A stretch of 22,249 bases of DNA from an uncultured Acetatifactor sp. (GTDB lineage Bacteria > Bacillota > Clostridia > Lachnospirales > Lachnospiraceae), in the NCBI GenBank assembly GCA_934394815.1, contig CAKRRD010000046.1, positions 1 to 22,249 on the forward strand. The letters run 5' to 3'. Positions 14,308 to 21,241 of the stretch are shown piece by piece (positions within the stretch are counted from its first letter, which is position 1; the number at the start of each line of letters is the position of its first letter). The notes below the pieces were generated by a model, which did not search any database, was not told where the DNA came from, and worked only from the letters and a program-made list of their open reading frames with translations. The position numbers and the translations under genes were made by a program.

Positions 14308-14769
14308 CTATAACATCTTTTTTTCTTTATAACATTCGAAAATATAATTCGGATTTTCATAATAAACACTACTATTGTAGTCATCTATCTTGGAACTTAT
14401 AAACGAATTATATACGTCTATCAGCGCATCAACGATTTCCTTTTTTTCATCTTCAGCAACCATTTTTATGAGACGTTTGTACACTTTACCTATGTCCCAG
14501 TGTGACGGCACTGCATAACCGCAATCCGTTATATTATCAAATTCACCGGGTACAATATTGGCGTCTTCAATAAAATCATCGCTTACCGTGTCAATATTAT
14601 CACAATGGTATACGTCAGCAAGATCGTATATCTTACTAATTCTGTCTTTTCCAAGTTTGTTCACTATATCCGAACGGGTATTTTTAGTCTTACGTGCGAT
14701 ATATTCGATTAGTCCACAAGTAAAGAAAAGATCATTATCTTTTTGTGACTCTCTTCCTTGTCCAACCAT
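14308..14769 (-). CDS. Partner of the DUF3990 protein; DUF3791-like putative antitoxin
   Basis: A 153-residue soluble, acidic protein. Residues about 10-70 (DNDLFFTCGLIEYIARKTK, then SKIYDLADVYHCDN) follow the hydrophobic and tyrosine pattern of DUF3791-type proteins, which are commonly encoded next to DUF3990 genes. The rest is helical with acidic and Tyr/Asn-rich patches and no recognised domain. Its ATG overlaps the stop of the upstream gene by one base (TAATG), so the two are translationally coupled. The gene is AT-rich compared with its neighbours, a sign of horizontal transfer. I infer an antitoxin or immunity role from the pairing only. The last codons overlap a weak promoter-like TGTTATAGT for the next operon. 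Confidence 0.7.
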   Translation of the reverse strand: MVGQGRESQKDNDLFFTCGLIEYIARKTKNTRSDIVNKLGKDRISKIYDLADVYHCDNIDTVSDDFIEDANIVPGEFDNITDCGYAVPSHWDIGKVYKRLIKMVAEDEKKEIVDALIDVYNSFISSKIDDYNSSVYYENPNYIFECYKEKKML

Positions 14770-15230
14770 TAACGCACCTCCTCACATCCTCTATACATCA
14801 AACACTTCAATGCCTCCTCCGTACAAAATACTATTTGATGTGTTGGATATTTAAACTTCGCTAAAACCCAGAATTGTTCTCTTGTAATGGTTCCATCTAT
14901 ATAGTCAGAGACATAAGTATATATCTGGTCATCCGCCATAGCACCAATCACAATATCATAATCATGGCTTTGTCCACTTCTGCATGCAACAATAAAATCC
15001 AGCCATTCTTCTGTCATTTCTTTGAATTCCAATATTTTTAAGCCTGACGAAATCCTTACATCATATATTGATACAATTTTTGTGTTGTAACGTCGTGCCC
15101 ATCTCTGTGCCTGTTCTTTTATGACAGTACAATAAAAACCCGTACCAAAATCTTTTGTGTTTCTATTAACTCGTATCTCAGGTTTTTCAACCGCCTGATA
15201 TCCACCGTGATATACTGTCATCAGTGCCAT
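14769..15230 (-). CDS. DUF3990 protein, ADP-ribosyltransferase-like putative toxin
   Basis: A 153-residue protein matching the DUF3990 pattern: TVYHGGYQAVEKPEI at the N-terminus (the H-G-G that starts the NAD pocket in this fold), then NTKDFGTGFYCTVIKEQAQRWA (residues 24-45), YDIVIGAMADD (91-101) and HQIVFCTEEAL (131-141). The family is placed with ADP-ribosyltransferases and is often found as the toxin-like half of two-gene modules. The target is unknown. The start at 15230 has GGAGAGGGAGT directly upstream. It is AT-rich, expressed from its own TATAAT-containing promoter between inverted repeats, and overlaps the partner gene by one base. Confidence 0.8.
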   Translation of the reverse strand: MALMTVYHGGYQAVEKPEIRVNRNTKDFGTGFYCTVIKEQAQRWARRYNTKIVSIYDVRISSGLKILEFKEMTEEWLDFIVACRSGQSHDYDIVIGAMADDQIYTYVSDYIDGTITREQFWVLAKFKYPTHQIVFCTEEALKCLMYRGCEEVR

Positions 15231-15256
15231 ACTCCCTCTCCTTTCAGGTGCATATA

Positions 15257-15313
15257 GGAAATATTTATGTTTTATTATAAACCAGCCACCTGAGAAATTC
15301 CATAAATATTTCC
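15257..15313. promoter_or_regulatory. 13-bp inverted repeat bracketing the promoter of the DUF3990 module
   Basis: GGAAATATTTATG (15257-15269) and CATAAATATTTCC (15301-15313) are perfect inverted arms 31 bases apart. A consensus -10 box TATAAT lies between them on the minus strand (15279-15274), about 45 bases before the DUF3990 ATG. A second pair, CAGGTG (15245-15250) and CACCTG (15287-15292), is interleaved. The layout fits an autoregulatory operator for a toxin-antitoxin-like pair. Confidence 0.6.
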
Positions 15314-15344
15314 GATTCCTTACTTCGAACAGAACACCCAGCCC

Positions 15345-15566
15345 TTACACTGGCAATATCATCCGGATCCCGGCCTTGATAATTCCGATTCCTACCGGTA
15401 TTAAAATGATCGTACAGCAGAAGATCACTCCCACTCCCGACAGGATGAGGCCGATGGGCAACAGGATCAGCAGCCACACGCAGGCTTTCAGGACCGCTCC
15501 GGTAATCTTATATGCGATTCCGAATAAAATAGTTAATAGTAACAGACACAATATAAATGTAATCAT
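15345..15566 (-). CDS. Small hydrophobic membrane protein
   Basis: A 73-residue protein that is almost entirely hydrophobic. It has two or three membrane segments: about 2-17 (ITFILCLLLLTILFGIAY), 22-45 (VLKACVWLLILLPIGLILSG) and 47-66, and a short basic end. The start at 15566 (MITFIL) is chosen because AAAGGAG lies seven bases upstream; the longer in-frame start at 15605 has a GGGGG stretch four bases away and remains possible. A promoter candidate lies upstream. Nothing in the sequence points to a specific role; it resembles small PspC-like or holin-sized membrane proteins in size only. It lies 114 bases before the DUF3990 gene and appears independent of it. Confidence 0.6.
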   Translation of the reverse strand: MITFILCLLLLTILFGIAYKITGAVLKACVWLLILLPIGLILSGVGVIFCCTIILIPVGIGIIKAGIRMILPV

Positions 15567-15627
15567 AATTTTTCTCCTTTCCATAATGTATGTCACATGC
15601 TTCATAAAACCCCCTGTCTTTGTAGCT

Positions 15628-15656
15628 ATTATATCCGGTTGTCCCAGCATTTTCAG
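15628..15656 (-). promoter_or_regulatory. Promoter of the small membrane protein gene
   Basis: A consensus TATAAT (15633-15628) lies 17 bases from CTGAAA (15656-15651, four of six consensus bases). The leader would be about 55 bases. Confidence 0.55.
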
Positions 15657-15690
15657 CATGTAATGCTGCACGATAAGTCATCCTATTGTA

Positions 15691-15723
15691 GAAAAGGACA
15701 GAGGATATCCTCTGCCCTTTTCT
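15691..15723 (-). terminator. Terminator downstream of argS
   Basis: On the minus strand AAAAGGGCAGAGG and CCTCTGTCCTTTT pair over 13 bp with one G-U and an ATAT loop, followed by a short T tail. The G-U pair is only allowed on the minus-strand RNA, showing orientation. It lies about 175 bases past the argS stop. Confidence 0.75.
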
Positions 15724-15897
15724 ATGCTGTATTTAAAAGCCTGATCCCTGACACATCCTCTGGGATTCGTGAATTTGACCGCATTATCACTGACAATCGT
15801 CGATAACCGCTCCGCGTATACCGGATTTCCTATCAGGTGTGAACGCTGGATGGCATTTTTCCCTGTTCACTGCATACACTACGTCTCCCGACTCCTG
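15724..15897. other. Unexplained stretch between argS and its terminator
   Basis: No gene with a convincing start fits here. Two overlapping minus-strand frames stay open and look protein-like. One begins at a GTG with CAGGAG upstream and includes EKCHPAFTPDRKSGIRGA. The other, without a start, includes NAVKFTNPRGCVRDQAFKYS and runs into the terminator. GTGAAC (15842-15847) and GTTCAC form an inverted pair. It may be a gene remnant or a dispersed intergenic element. Confidence 0.3.
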
Positions 15898-17664
15898 TTA
15901 CATTTTCTCCGGAGCTTCGAAGCCCAGCATATCAATGCAGGTCTCCAGAATATCTCTGGTCAGTACTAAAAGCGCTACCAGTCCCTGCTTACGCTCCTCA
16001 TTCTCTTCTCCCAGGATCTTGGTCTCATGGTAGAAGTGGTTGAACGCATTGGCAAGGTCGTAGATATAGGCACATACCTTATGAGGCGCCAGTTCCTCTC
16101 CTGCGGCAGCGATCATGGTATTGAACTGAGCCAGTTCCATGGCCAGTTCTTTTTCGGAAGCATTGCCGGGCTGCTGTAATTTTACAGCTGCCAGATCTCC
16201 GCCCTGCTCCTTGTATTTATTCAGAATGGACTTGATACGCACAATAGTATACAGGATGTAAGGACCGGTATCTCCTTCGAAGGAAGTAAAGCGGTCGATA
16301 TCGAAAATATAGTCCTTGGACGCCTGATTGGACAGATCACCGTATTTCAAAGCAGAAATAGCAACCACATCCGCTACTTTTCTCGCCTCGGCATCTTCCA
16401 TATCACGGCCTTCCCTGATTTTTTTATACATCTCATCCTGCGTATCTTTAATCAGGTTCTCGAGACGCATGACGCCACCCTGTCTGGTCTTGAAGGGCTT
16501 GCCGTCCTTGCCGTTCATGGTACCGAAACCTAAGAACTTAAGCTCTGTGTCCGGCTCCACCAGCTTCGTCTTGCGGGCACAGCGGAATACCTGCTCGAAA
16601 TACAGTTCCTGACGCTTATCTACCACATAGATCAGTTCGTCAGGATGATACAGCTTCATACGCTCCATGATAGTCGCCAGATCCGTGGTATTGTACAGGG
16701 AGGCTCCGTCGGATTTTAAGATCATGCAGGGAGGAATCTCCTTGGTGTCGGTCTCTTCCTTGACATCTACCACCAGTGCACCCTCGCTCAAATGTGCATA
16801 GCCGTTGTCCTTCATGTAGGCAACCATCTCCGGGATGATGTCATGGACATCGCTCTCTCCCTTCCACAGGTCGAAGGTTACGTTTAATTTTCCGTAATTT
16901 TTCTTCAGGTCATTGACGGATACATTCAGAATGTGCTTCCACAGCGCACGATATCCTCTGACACCGCTCTGCAGCTTGAAAGTCGCTTCCATGGCCTTTG
17001 CCTTGTACTCGGGATCTTCCTTGGACCTGGCGCTGGCTGCGGGATAGATTTCCTCCAGTTCACTGATGGTAAAAGGTGCCTCTTTGGGATATTCCCCGGT
17101 ATAGTTTTCATCAAAATACACCAGATCCGGCTGTCTCTCCTGTAAACCGGTGATCACCAGACCCATCTGTAATCCCCAGTCGCCCAGATGCACGTCGCCG
17201 ATGACCTCATGTCCCACATAGCGGCTGATGCGCTTAATGCTCTCGCCGATGACTGCAGAACGTAAGTGTCCTACATGCAGGGGCTTTGCCACGTTGGGTC
17301 CGCCGTAGTCGATGATGATCTTCTTGGGATGTTCGGGCTTCTCCAGTCCGAATTTTTCATTTGCTTCCATGCCCTGTAAATAGGTAAGCAAAAAGGCCTC
17401 GCTGACCTTCAGGTTCAAAAATCCGGGGGCTACTGCCACTACCTCGGAAAATACCTTGCTGTCTTTTAACTGCTCTGCCACATCGTTTGCGATCATGATG
17501 GGGGCTTTCTTGTACAGCTTGGCTCCCGCCATGGCGCCGTTACACTGATATTCACACAGGTCGGGACGGTTGGAAAGCATTACTTTTCCCAGATTTCCGT
17601 CATAGCCGGCTGCGGTAAATGCCTGCTGCATTTCCTCTGTCAGCATCTCTAAAAATTTCTTCAT
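15898..17664 (-). CDS. argS: Arginyl-tRNA synthetase
   Basis: A 588-residue class I synthetase that charges tRNA-Arg. An N-terminal Add1-type tRNA-binding domain (about 1-110) precedes the catalytic domain with GGPNVAKPLHVGHLRS, where HVGH is the HIGH motif. The canonical KMSKS is absent, as is normal for this enzyme; the equivalent loop is in MNGKDGKPFKTRQGG. The all-helical DALR anticodon-binding domain ends AFNHFYHETKILGE and a terminal FEAPEKM. The start at 17664 is set by GGAG eight bases upstream; the frame is open to 17685 without a site. It has its own promoter and a small GNRA hairpin (ACGCGAAAGCGT, 17697-17686) in its leader. Confidence 0.97.
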   Translation of the reverse strand: MKKFLEMLTEEMQQAFTAAGYDGNLGKVMLSNRPDLCEYQCNGAMAGAKLYKKAPIMIANDVAEQLKDSKVFSEVVAVAPGFLNLKVSEAFLLTYLQGMEANEKFGLEKPEHPKKIIIDYGGPNVAKPLHVGHLRSAVIGESIKRISRYVGHEVIGDVHLGDWGLQMGLVITGLQERQPDLVYFDENYTGEYPKEAPFTISELEEIYPAASARSKEDPEYKAKAMEATFKLQSGVRGYRALWKHILNVSVNDLKKNYGKLNVTFDLWKGESDVHDIIPEMVAYMKDNGYAHLSEGALVVDVKEETDTKEIPPCMILKSDGASLYNTTDLATIMERMKLYHPDELIYVVDKRQELYFEQVFRCARKTKLVEPDTELKFLGFGTMNGKDGKPFKTRQGGVMRLENLIKDTQDEMYKKIREGRDMEDAEARKVADVVAISALKYGDLSNQASKDYIFDIDRFTSFEGDTGPYILYTIVRIKSILNKYKEQGGDLAAVKLQQPGNASEKELAMELAQFNTMIAAAGEELAPHKVCAYIYDLANAFNHFYHETKILGEENEERKQGLVALLVLTRDILETCIDMLGFEAPEKM

Positions 17665-17713
17665 GTCAAATACTCCTATATCCATACGCTTTCGCGTTGT
17701 TCTCAGTATTTCT

Positions 17714-17742
17714 ACTATATCCTAAAATCCATCATCCCGCAA
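17714..17742 (-). promoter_or_regulatory. Candidate argS promoter
   Basis: TATAGT (17719-17714) lies 17 bases from a weak TTGCGG (17742-17737) just past the queH stop codon. The predicted leader is about 45 bases and contains the ACGC-GAAA-GCGT hairpin. Confidence 0.45.
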
Positions 17743-17749
17743 GACGCAA

Positions 17750-18412
17750 TTACGCATTTGCCGTCTGTGCTTCCCGCTCCGCTCTGGAATAGGCACAGCC
17801 GCAGTAATTCTGGCGGTACAGTTCATACTCTGCGGACAATTCGATGGATCTCTTATATCCGTTCTTTTTCTTGAAATCCGAAGGCAGCCAGGGGATCTCA
17901 TATTCCCCGGAAATTGCCTGCCCGATCTCGTTGATCTTCGCCGCATTTTTCAGGGGGCTGATGGTCAGTGTCGTGGCATAATAATCAAAGCCTCCGGCAA
18001 GCGCCAGTTCCGCCGTCTTACGCAGCCGCAGATCGAAGCAGCGGAAGCACCGCTCTCCTCCCTCGGGGCAGTTCTCATACCCCTTCGCCATCTTGTAAAA
18101 ACGCTCCGGCTCATAATCCCCCTCCACGATGTCAATGGGCCAGCCCTTTTCCTCTTTATTATAGGCAGCGATCAGACGCTTCTGCTCCGCCACGCGCTTT
18201 TGGTATTCTTCCGAAAAAGAAATATTGGGATTATAATAAAATACCGTGATCAAAAAATAACGGCACAGATATTCCAGACAATAACTGCTGCATGGTGCAC
18301 AGCAGCTATGCAGAAACAGGCGGGGCGGCCGGTAATCCGACGCTGCCTCGCCCTTCTCCTGTAAGGTATTTAAAATTTTCTCTAATTCTTTCTGATAGTT
18401 TACCTGGTTCAT
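17750..18412 (-). CDS. queH: Epoxyqueuosine reductase QueH
   Basis: A 220-residue QueH-family (former DUF208) enzyme, the alternative to QueG that reduces epoxyqueuosine to queuosine in the wobble position of GUN-reading tRNAs. The family signature CCAPCSSYC (Cys37, 38, 41, 45) near the N-terminus, YYNPNI, ERCFRCFDLRL (Cys pair about 121-124), LTISPLKN and the C-terminal NGYKRSIEL...YRQNYCGCAYS block are all present; these cysteines hold the Fe-S and metal sites. The start at 18412 is preferred because GGAAAGAG lies six bases upstream; a longer frame would need a TTG start at 18442. It lies upstream of argS, 85 bases away, with a separate promoter candidate for each. Confidence 0.93.
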   Translation of the reverse strand: MNQVNYQKELEKILNTLQEKGEAASDYRPPRLFLHSCCAPCSSYCLEYLCRYFLITVFYYNPNISFSEEYQKRVAEQKRLIAAYNKEEKGWPIDIVEGDYEPERFYKMAKGYENCPEGGERCFRCFDLRLRKTAELALAGGFDYYATTLTISPLKNAAKINEIGQAISGEYEIPWLPSDFKKKNGYKRSIELSAEYELYRQNYCGCAYSRAEREAQTANA

Positions 18413-18461
18413 ACGGTTCTCTTTCCATCTATACTCCGACAAATTTTCATTGCCTGCGTCT

Positions 18462-18488
18462 ATTATATTGTGAACACAGCTCTCTCAA
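18462..18488 (-). promoter_or_regulatory. Candidate queH promoter
   Basis: A consensus TATAAT (18467-18462) lies 15 bases from TTGAGA (18488-18483). The spacer is short, but both boxes match well, and the leader of about 45 bases leads to the queH ribosome binding site. Confidence 0.45.
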
Positions 18489-18496
18489 TGCATTTC

Positions 18497-18528
18497 GCAA
18501 AATCACACTTGCCGGCAAGTGATTTTGC
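18497..18528. repeat. 32-base palindrome (hairpin) between MATE gene and queH
   Basis: GCAAAATCAC...GTGATTTTGC: the arms pair over 15 bp with a 2-base bulge and a central TTGCCGGCAA. The T-run is poor on both strands, so termination would be weak. It could end a short transcript starting near 18587 or be a protein-binding palindrome. Confidence 0.5.
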
Positions 18529-18566
18529 TTCATTATATTATGATCCAATTCACCGTTCGCCAATCA

Positions 18567-18599
18567 CGCAAGCATGTTGGTTCCCTTGCGCTCATTATA
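18567..18599 (-). promoter_or_regulatory. Extended -10 promoter followed by a hairpin
   Basis: TATAAT (18599-18594) preceded by TGC forms an extended -10 with no good -35. The start point would be near 18587, exactly where a CGCAAG/CTTGCG hairpin (18590-18567) begins. The transcript would either be a long queH leader of about 175 bases or a short RNA ending at the palindrome at 18497-18528. Confidence 0.4.
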
Positions 18600-18647
18600 G
18601 CATATTTTTTAAGATATACCGCAATATTTTTTCCGGAGCCTCCTCCG

Positions 18648-19979
18648 CTACGCCAGACTGATCATCCACTTCTTTTTCCGGAAAATAATAAGTGAGATCA
18701 CAAGCCGCAGAATCTCCTCCGAAGTGAGCAGCGCATACACTCCGACAATGCCCCACTGAAACAGGTAAGCTCCCGCGAAGCACAGCGGGATCCCCATGCC
18801 CCAGGTTCCCACAATATCGATCAGCATCACGGTCTTCGTATCTCCGCCGCTTTTAAGGATTCCACCGCCGAGTATCATGTTCTCGATCTTCACCGGTGCA
18901 TAAAGTGCGAAGACGAACAAAAGGGACTGTCCCAGTTCCTGTACTGTCGTATCCACCCGGTAGAAGCTGACATAGCTTCCGGAGAAAAGCATCAGAATGC
19001 CGGATACCACCACTGCTCCCAGGAGACCTGCTTTCATTATTTTTCCGGACTCTTCATAAGCGGCATCGTATTCTTTTTTCCCCAGTCTTTTACCGATCAG
19101 GACTCCGGCTGCTGCGGACAGACCGCTGAGTGCTCCCACCATCAGCCCCTGCACCGGGCAGGTCAGGGTATAAGCAGCAAGATTCTGCGTCCCCAGATGC
19201 CCATACACTGCCGACTCCACGTTCTGTCCCAGACTCCACAGGAATTCACTGATCAGGATAGGGCAGATCATGAGCAGATATTCTTTTTTATTTAATTTAT
19301 CAAAATGCAGGGACAACTGCATCCGGTCTGCATCCTTGTGCAGGCATCTGATGAAGCAGACCGCAAGGATCAACAGATTCAGCAGCTGTGAAGTCAGCGT
19401 GGCTATTCCGGCACCTGTGATCCCCAATGCGGGTGCTCCCATTTTCCCAAAGATCAGAATATAATTCCCCACTGTGTTGACCACTACCGCACATAAAGAT
19501 GCCACCAGCGTTGCCGTGGCATGCTCCCGGCATCTGAGCCATACCGACAGGATCGTACTGACGCCCATGGGCAGAAAAGTGACCGCGATCAGGCGAAGAT
19601 AGCCACAGCCGGCTCCAAGGATCAGCGTATCCTTCGTGTACAGTCCAAGGATTCCTGCCGGCGCTAAAAACGATGCCGCACAAAACAAAATTGCGATCAT
19701 ACCGCACAGTACCATGCTGACCGTAAAGCTGCTCCAGGCTTCTCTCCTGTCCTCCGCTCCCAGAAACTGGGCGATCAGTATTCCCGCCACAGCTCCCACG
19801 GCACTGAACAACACGGAAACAAGCATGGAATAATTTCCACAGATTCCCACCGCTGCAATATTCGTCTCACCAAGCTGTCCGATCATCAGCTGATCCACAA
19901 TGGAAAAGGATGCCTGCAGCATGCTCTGCAGTGTGACGGGAATCGCTATTTTACACATGGATTTCATAAACTGTGACAT
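18648..19979 (-). CDS. MATE-family multidrug/organic cation efflux transporter
   Basis: A 443-residue transporter with about 12 membrane helices in two related halves. The N-terminus IAIPVTLQSMLQASFSIVDQLMIGQLGETNIAAVGI is the typical first MatE stretch (helix 1, VD, MIG and the IAA motif). The second half restarts near residue 230 with PILISEFLWSLGQNVESAVYGHLGTQNLAAYTL. MATE proteins export drugs, toxins or metabolites using a Na+ or H+ gradient. The start has GAGGGAAG upstream and overlaps the end of the LacI gene by 16 bases, so the pair is one translationally coupled operon and the LacI protein is the probable regulator. The substrate is not evident. Confidence 0.9.
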   Translation of the reverse strand: MSQFMKSMCKIAIPVTLQSMLQASFSIVDQLMIGQLGETNIAAVGICGNYSMLVSVLFSAVGAVAGILIAQFLGAEDRREAWSSFTVSMVLCGMIAILFCAASFLAPAGILGLYTKDTLILGAGCGYLRLIAVTFLPMGVSTILSVWLRCREHATATLVASLCAVVVNTVGNYILIFGKMGAPALGITGAGIATLTSQLLNLLILAVCFIRCLHKDADRMQLSLHFDKLNKKEYLLMICPILISEFLWSLGQNVESAVYGHLGTQNLAAYTLTCPVQGLMVGALSGLSAAAGVLIGKRLGKKEYDAAYEESGKIMKAGLLGAVVVSGILMLFSGSYVSFYRVDTTVQELGQSLLFVFALYAPVKIENMILGGGILKSGGDTKTVMLIDIVGTWGMGIPLCFAGAYLFQWGIVGVYALLTSEEILRLVISLIIFRKKKWMISLA

Positions 19980-20989
19980 GGCACTTCCCTCGTACTTTCT
20001 CTGGCGATCAGTTCTACCGGCAGGACGATCCGGCTCTCACAGCCCACATGATCCCGCATGGCTTCGATACAGGCAATGGCTTTCTGTGCCCGCAGTGCCG
20101 CTTCCTGATGGATGGTGGTCAATGCCGGAACAGACTCTCTGCTGGCAGCATTATCATCAAACCCAATGATCTGGATATCCTCCGGCACCTTCCACCCCTT
20201 TTCCTGCACGAACCGCAGGAAATCCAGTGCATAATAATCCGATACCGCAAATACCGCCGTAATCCCGGATCGTCTTAATGCTTCTTCCCGTTCTTCATAA
20301 AAGGCTCTCCGCTCCTTCGCAAGCATGGGGATCCGCCACCTTGTCACCTCCCCGGGCGCAAATGCCGCCGTAAAACCGTCCATGCGCTCTTTGTCCATGC
20401 AGATCTCATTATCCGCAAGACACAGTGCTTTCGTATGTCCCAGCTTTTTATAATACTGCCCTGCCTGATACCCGCCATCGTAATGGTCGATCACCAGATT
20501 CACGATTCCCGGCGTATCCTCCAGATAGCCGTCGTAGACCACAAATGAGATCCGGGAATGCGCCCGCAGTGTCTCATAATCCGCTCCGCAGAATCCCATC
20601 AGGATCAGTCCGTCCATATTCCACATGGAAGCAAATGCCGGGATCTCCCGGATGTCCGCCGCAGTCTTGACCATGAGAAAATAACCCTTGCGGTTCATCT
20701 CTCTGGAAAGCGCGTTCAGGGAAGCCATGACAAAGCCATCCTCCAGCACTCTTCCCTCATATTTTTCTCCGTCATTGACCACTACGCCAATGATCCGTGA
20801 ATTGTTCCGTGCCAGCAATATTCCAGCCATATTCGGAATGTAGCCCGTCTCCTCCAGCTTCTGTTCCACACGTTTTATGGTCGCTTCTGACATTTTGTGA
20901 GTCTTGCCATGAAGCACATTGGAGACTGTTGCCGTGCTTAATCCCAGTTCTTCCGCCACATCGGCGATCCGGACCTTATTTTCATCCAT
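19964..20989 (-). CDS. LacI-family transcriptional regulator
   Basis: About 341 residues. The N-terminal helix-turn-helix is VRIADVAEELGLSTATVSNVLHG, followed by the hinge (TGYIPNMAGILLARN). Residues about 65-341 form a periplasmic-binding-protein-like sensor domain with NDGEKYEGRVLEDGF, AVFAVSDYYALDFL and IIGFDDNAASRESVPALTTIHQ, all characteristic. In this family a sugar or nucleoside usually binds in the cleft. The ATG at 20989 is preferred (AAGGAGG with eight bases); another ATG at 20995 would sit only two bases from the same site. It overlaps the MATE gene by 16 bases. The GH13 gene lies just upstream on the same strand but behind a terminator, so a shared sugar signal is possible, not shown. 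Confidence 0.92.
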   Translation of the reverse strand: MDENKVRIADVAEELGLSTATVSNVLHGKTHKMSEATIKRVEQKLEETGYIPNMAGILLARNNSRIIGVVVNDGEKYEGRVLEDGFVMASLNALSREMNRKGYFLMVKTAADIREIPAFASMWNMDGLILMGFCGADYETLRAHSRISFVVYDGYLEDTPGIVNLVIDHYDGGYQAGQYYKKLGHTKALCLADNEICMDKERMDGFTAAFAPGEVTRWRIPMLAKERRAFYEEREEALRRSGITAVFAVSDYYALDFLRFVQEKGWKVPEDIQIIGFDDNAASRESVPALTTIHQEAALRAQKAIACIEAMRDHVGCESRIVLPVELIARESTREVPCHSL

Positions 20990-21031
20990 TGTCATTTCCT
21001 CCTTTTGTTTTCCCCTTTTACCTCTACTGCT

Positions 21032-21060
21032 ATGGTATTACAAAAGTCCGTAAGAATCAA
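21032..21060 (-). promoter_or_regulatory. Candidate promoter of the LacI-MATE operon
   Basis: TTGATT (21060-21055), a 17-base spacer and TACCAT (21037-21032) give a modest sigma-A promoter immediately downstream of the palindrome at 21062-21077. Confidence 0.45.
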
Positions 21061-21061
21061 A

Positions 21062-21077
21062 GGTTAAGCGCGTAACC
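21062..21077. promoter_or_regulatory. LacI-type operator candidate
   Basis: GGTTAAGCGCGTAACC is a 16-base palindrome with 14 symmetric positions and a central CG, the form bound by LacI-family dimers. It abuts the -35 box of the regulator's own promoter, which suggests autoregulation. Confidence 0.55.
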
Positions 21078-21126
21078 ACAACCAAATTTTTGTTGGATTT
21101 TTTAGTGATTTTTATACTTTGTATAC

Positions 21127-21169
21127 ACAAAAACGGGACAGAAACCATTTCGTGGATTCTCTCCCGTTT
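21127..21169 (-). terminator. Terminator after the GH13 gene
   Basis: On the minus strand AAACGGGA (21169-21162) pairs with TCCCGTTT (21138-21131), with an inner AGAA.CC/GG.TTCT stem, ending in a T-run. It lies about 70 bases past the GH13 stop codon and separates it from the LacI gene. Confidence 0.8.
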
Positions 21170-21241
21170 GCGTCATAGTGATTTTCTTCTTTCTGACAGG
21201 CTTCTTATCCCGCTCGCTTTCTTTCCATTACGTTCAGGAAA

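Noticed and set aside
15257..15313. Insertion-sequence terminal inverted repeats
   Set aside because: The arms are only 31 bases apart and enclose a promoter, not a transposase gene.
18413..18590. PreQ1 riboswitch upstream of queH
   Set aside because: The leader has hairpins, but I could not find the short H-type pseudoknot pattern with its C-rich loop and A-rich tail.
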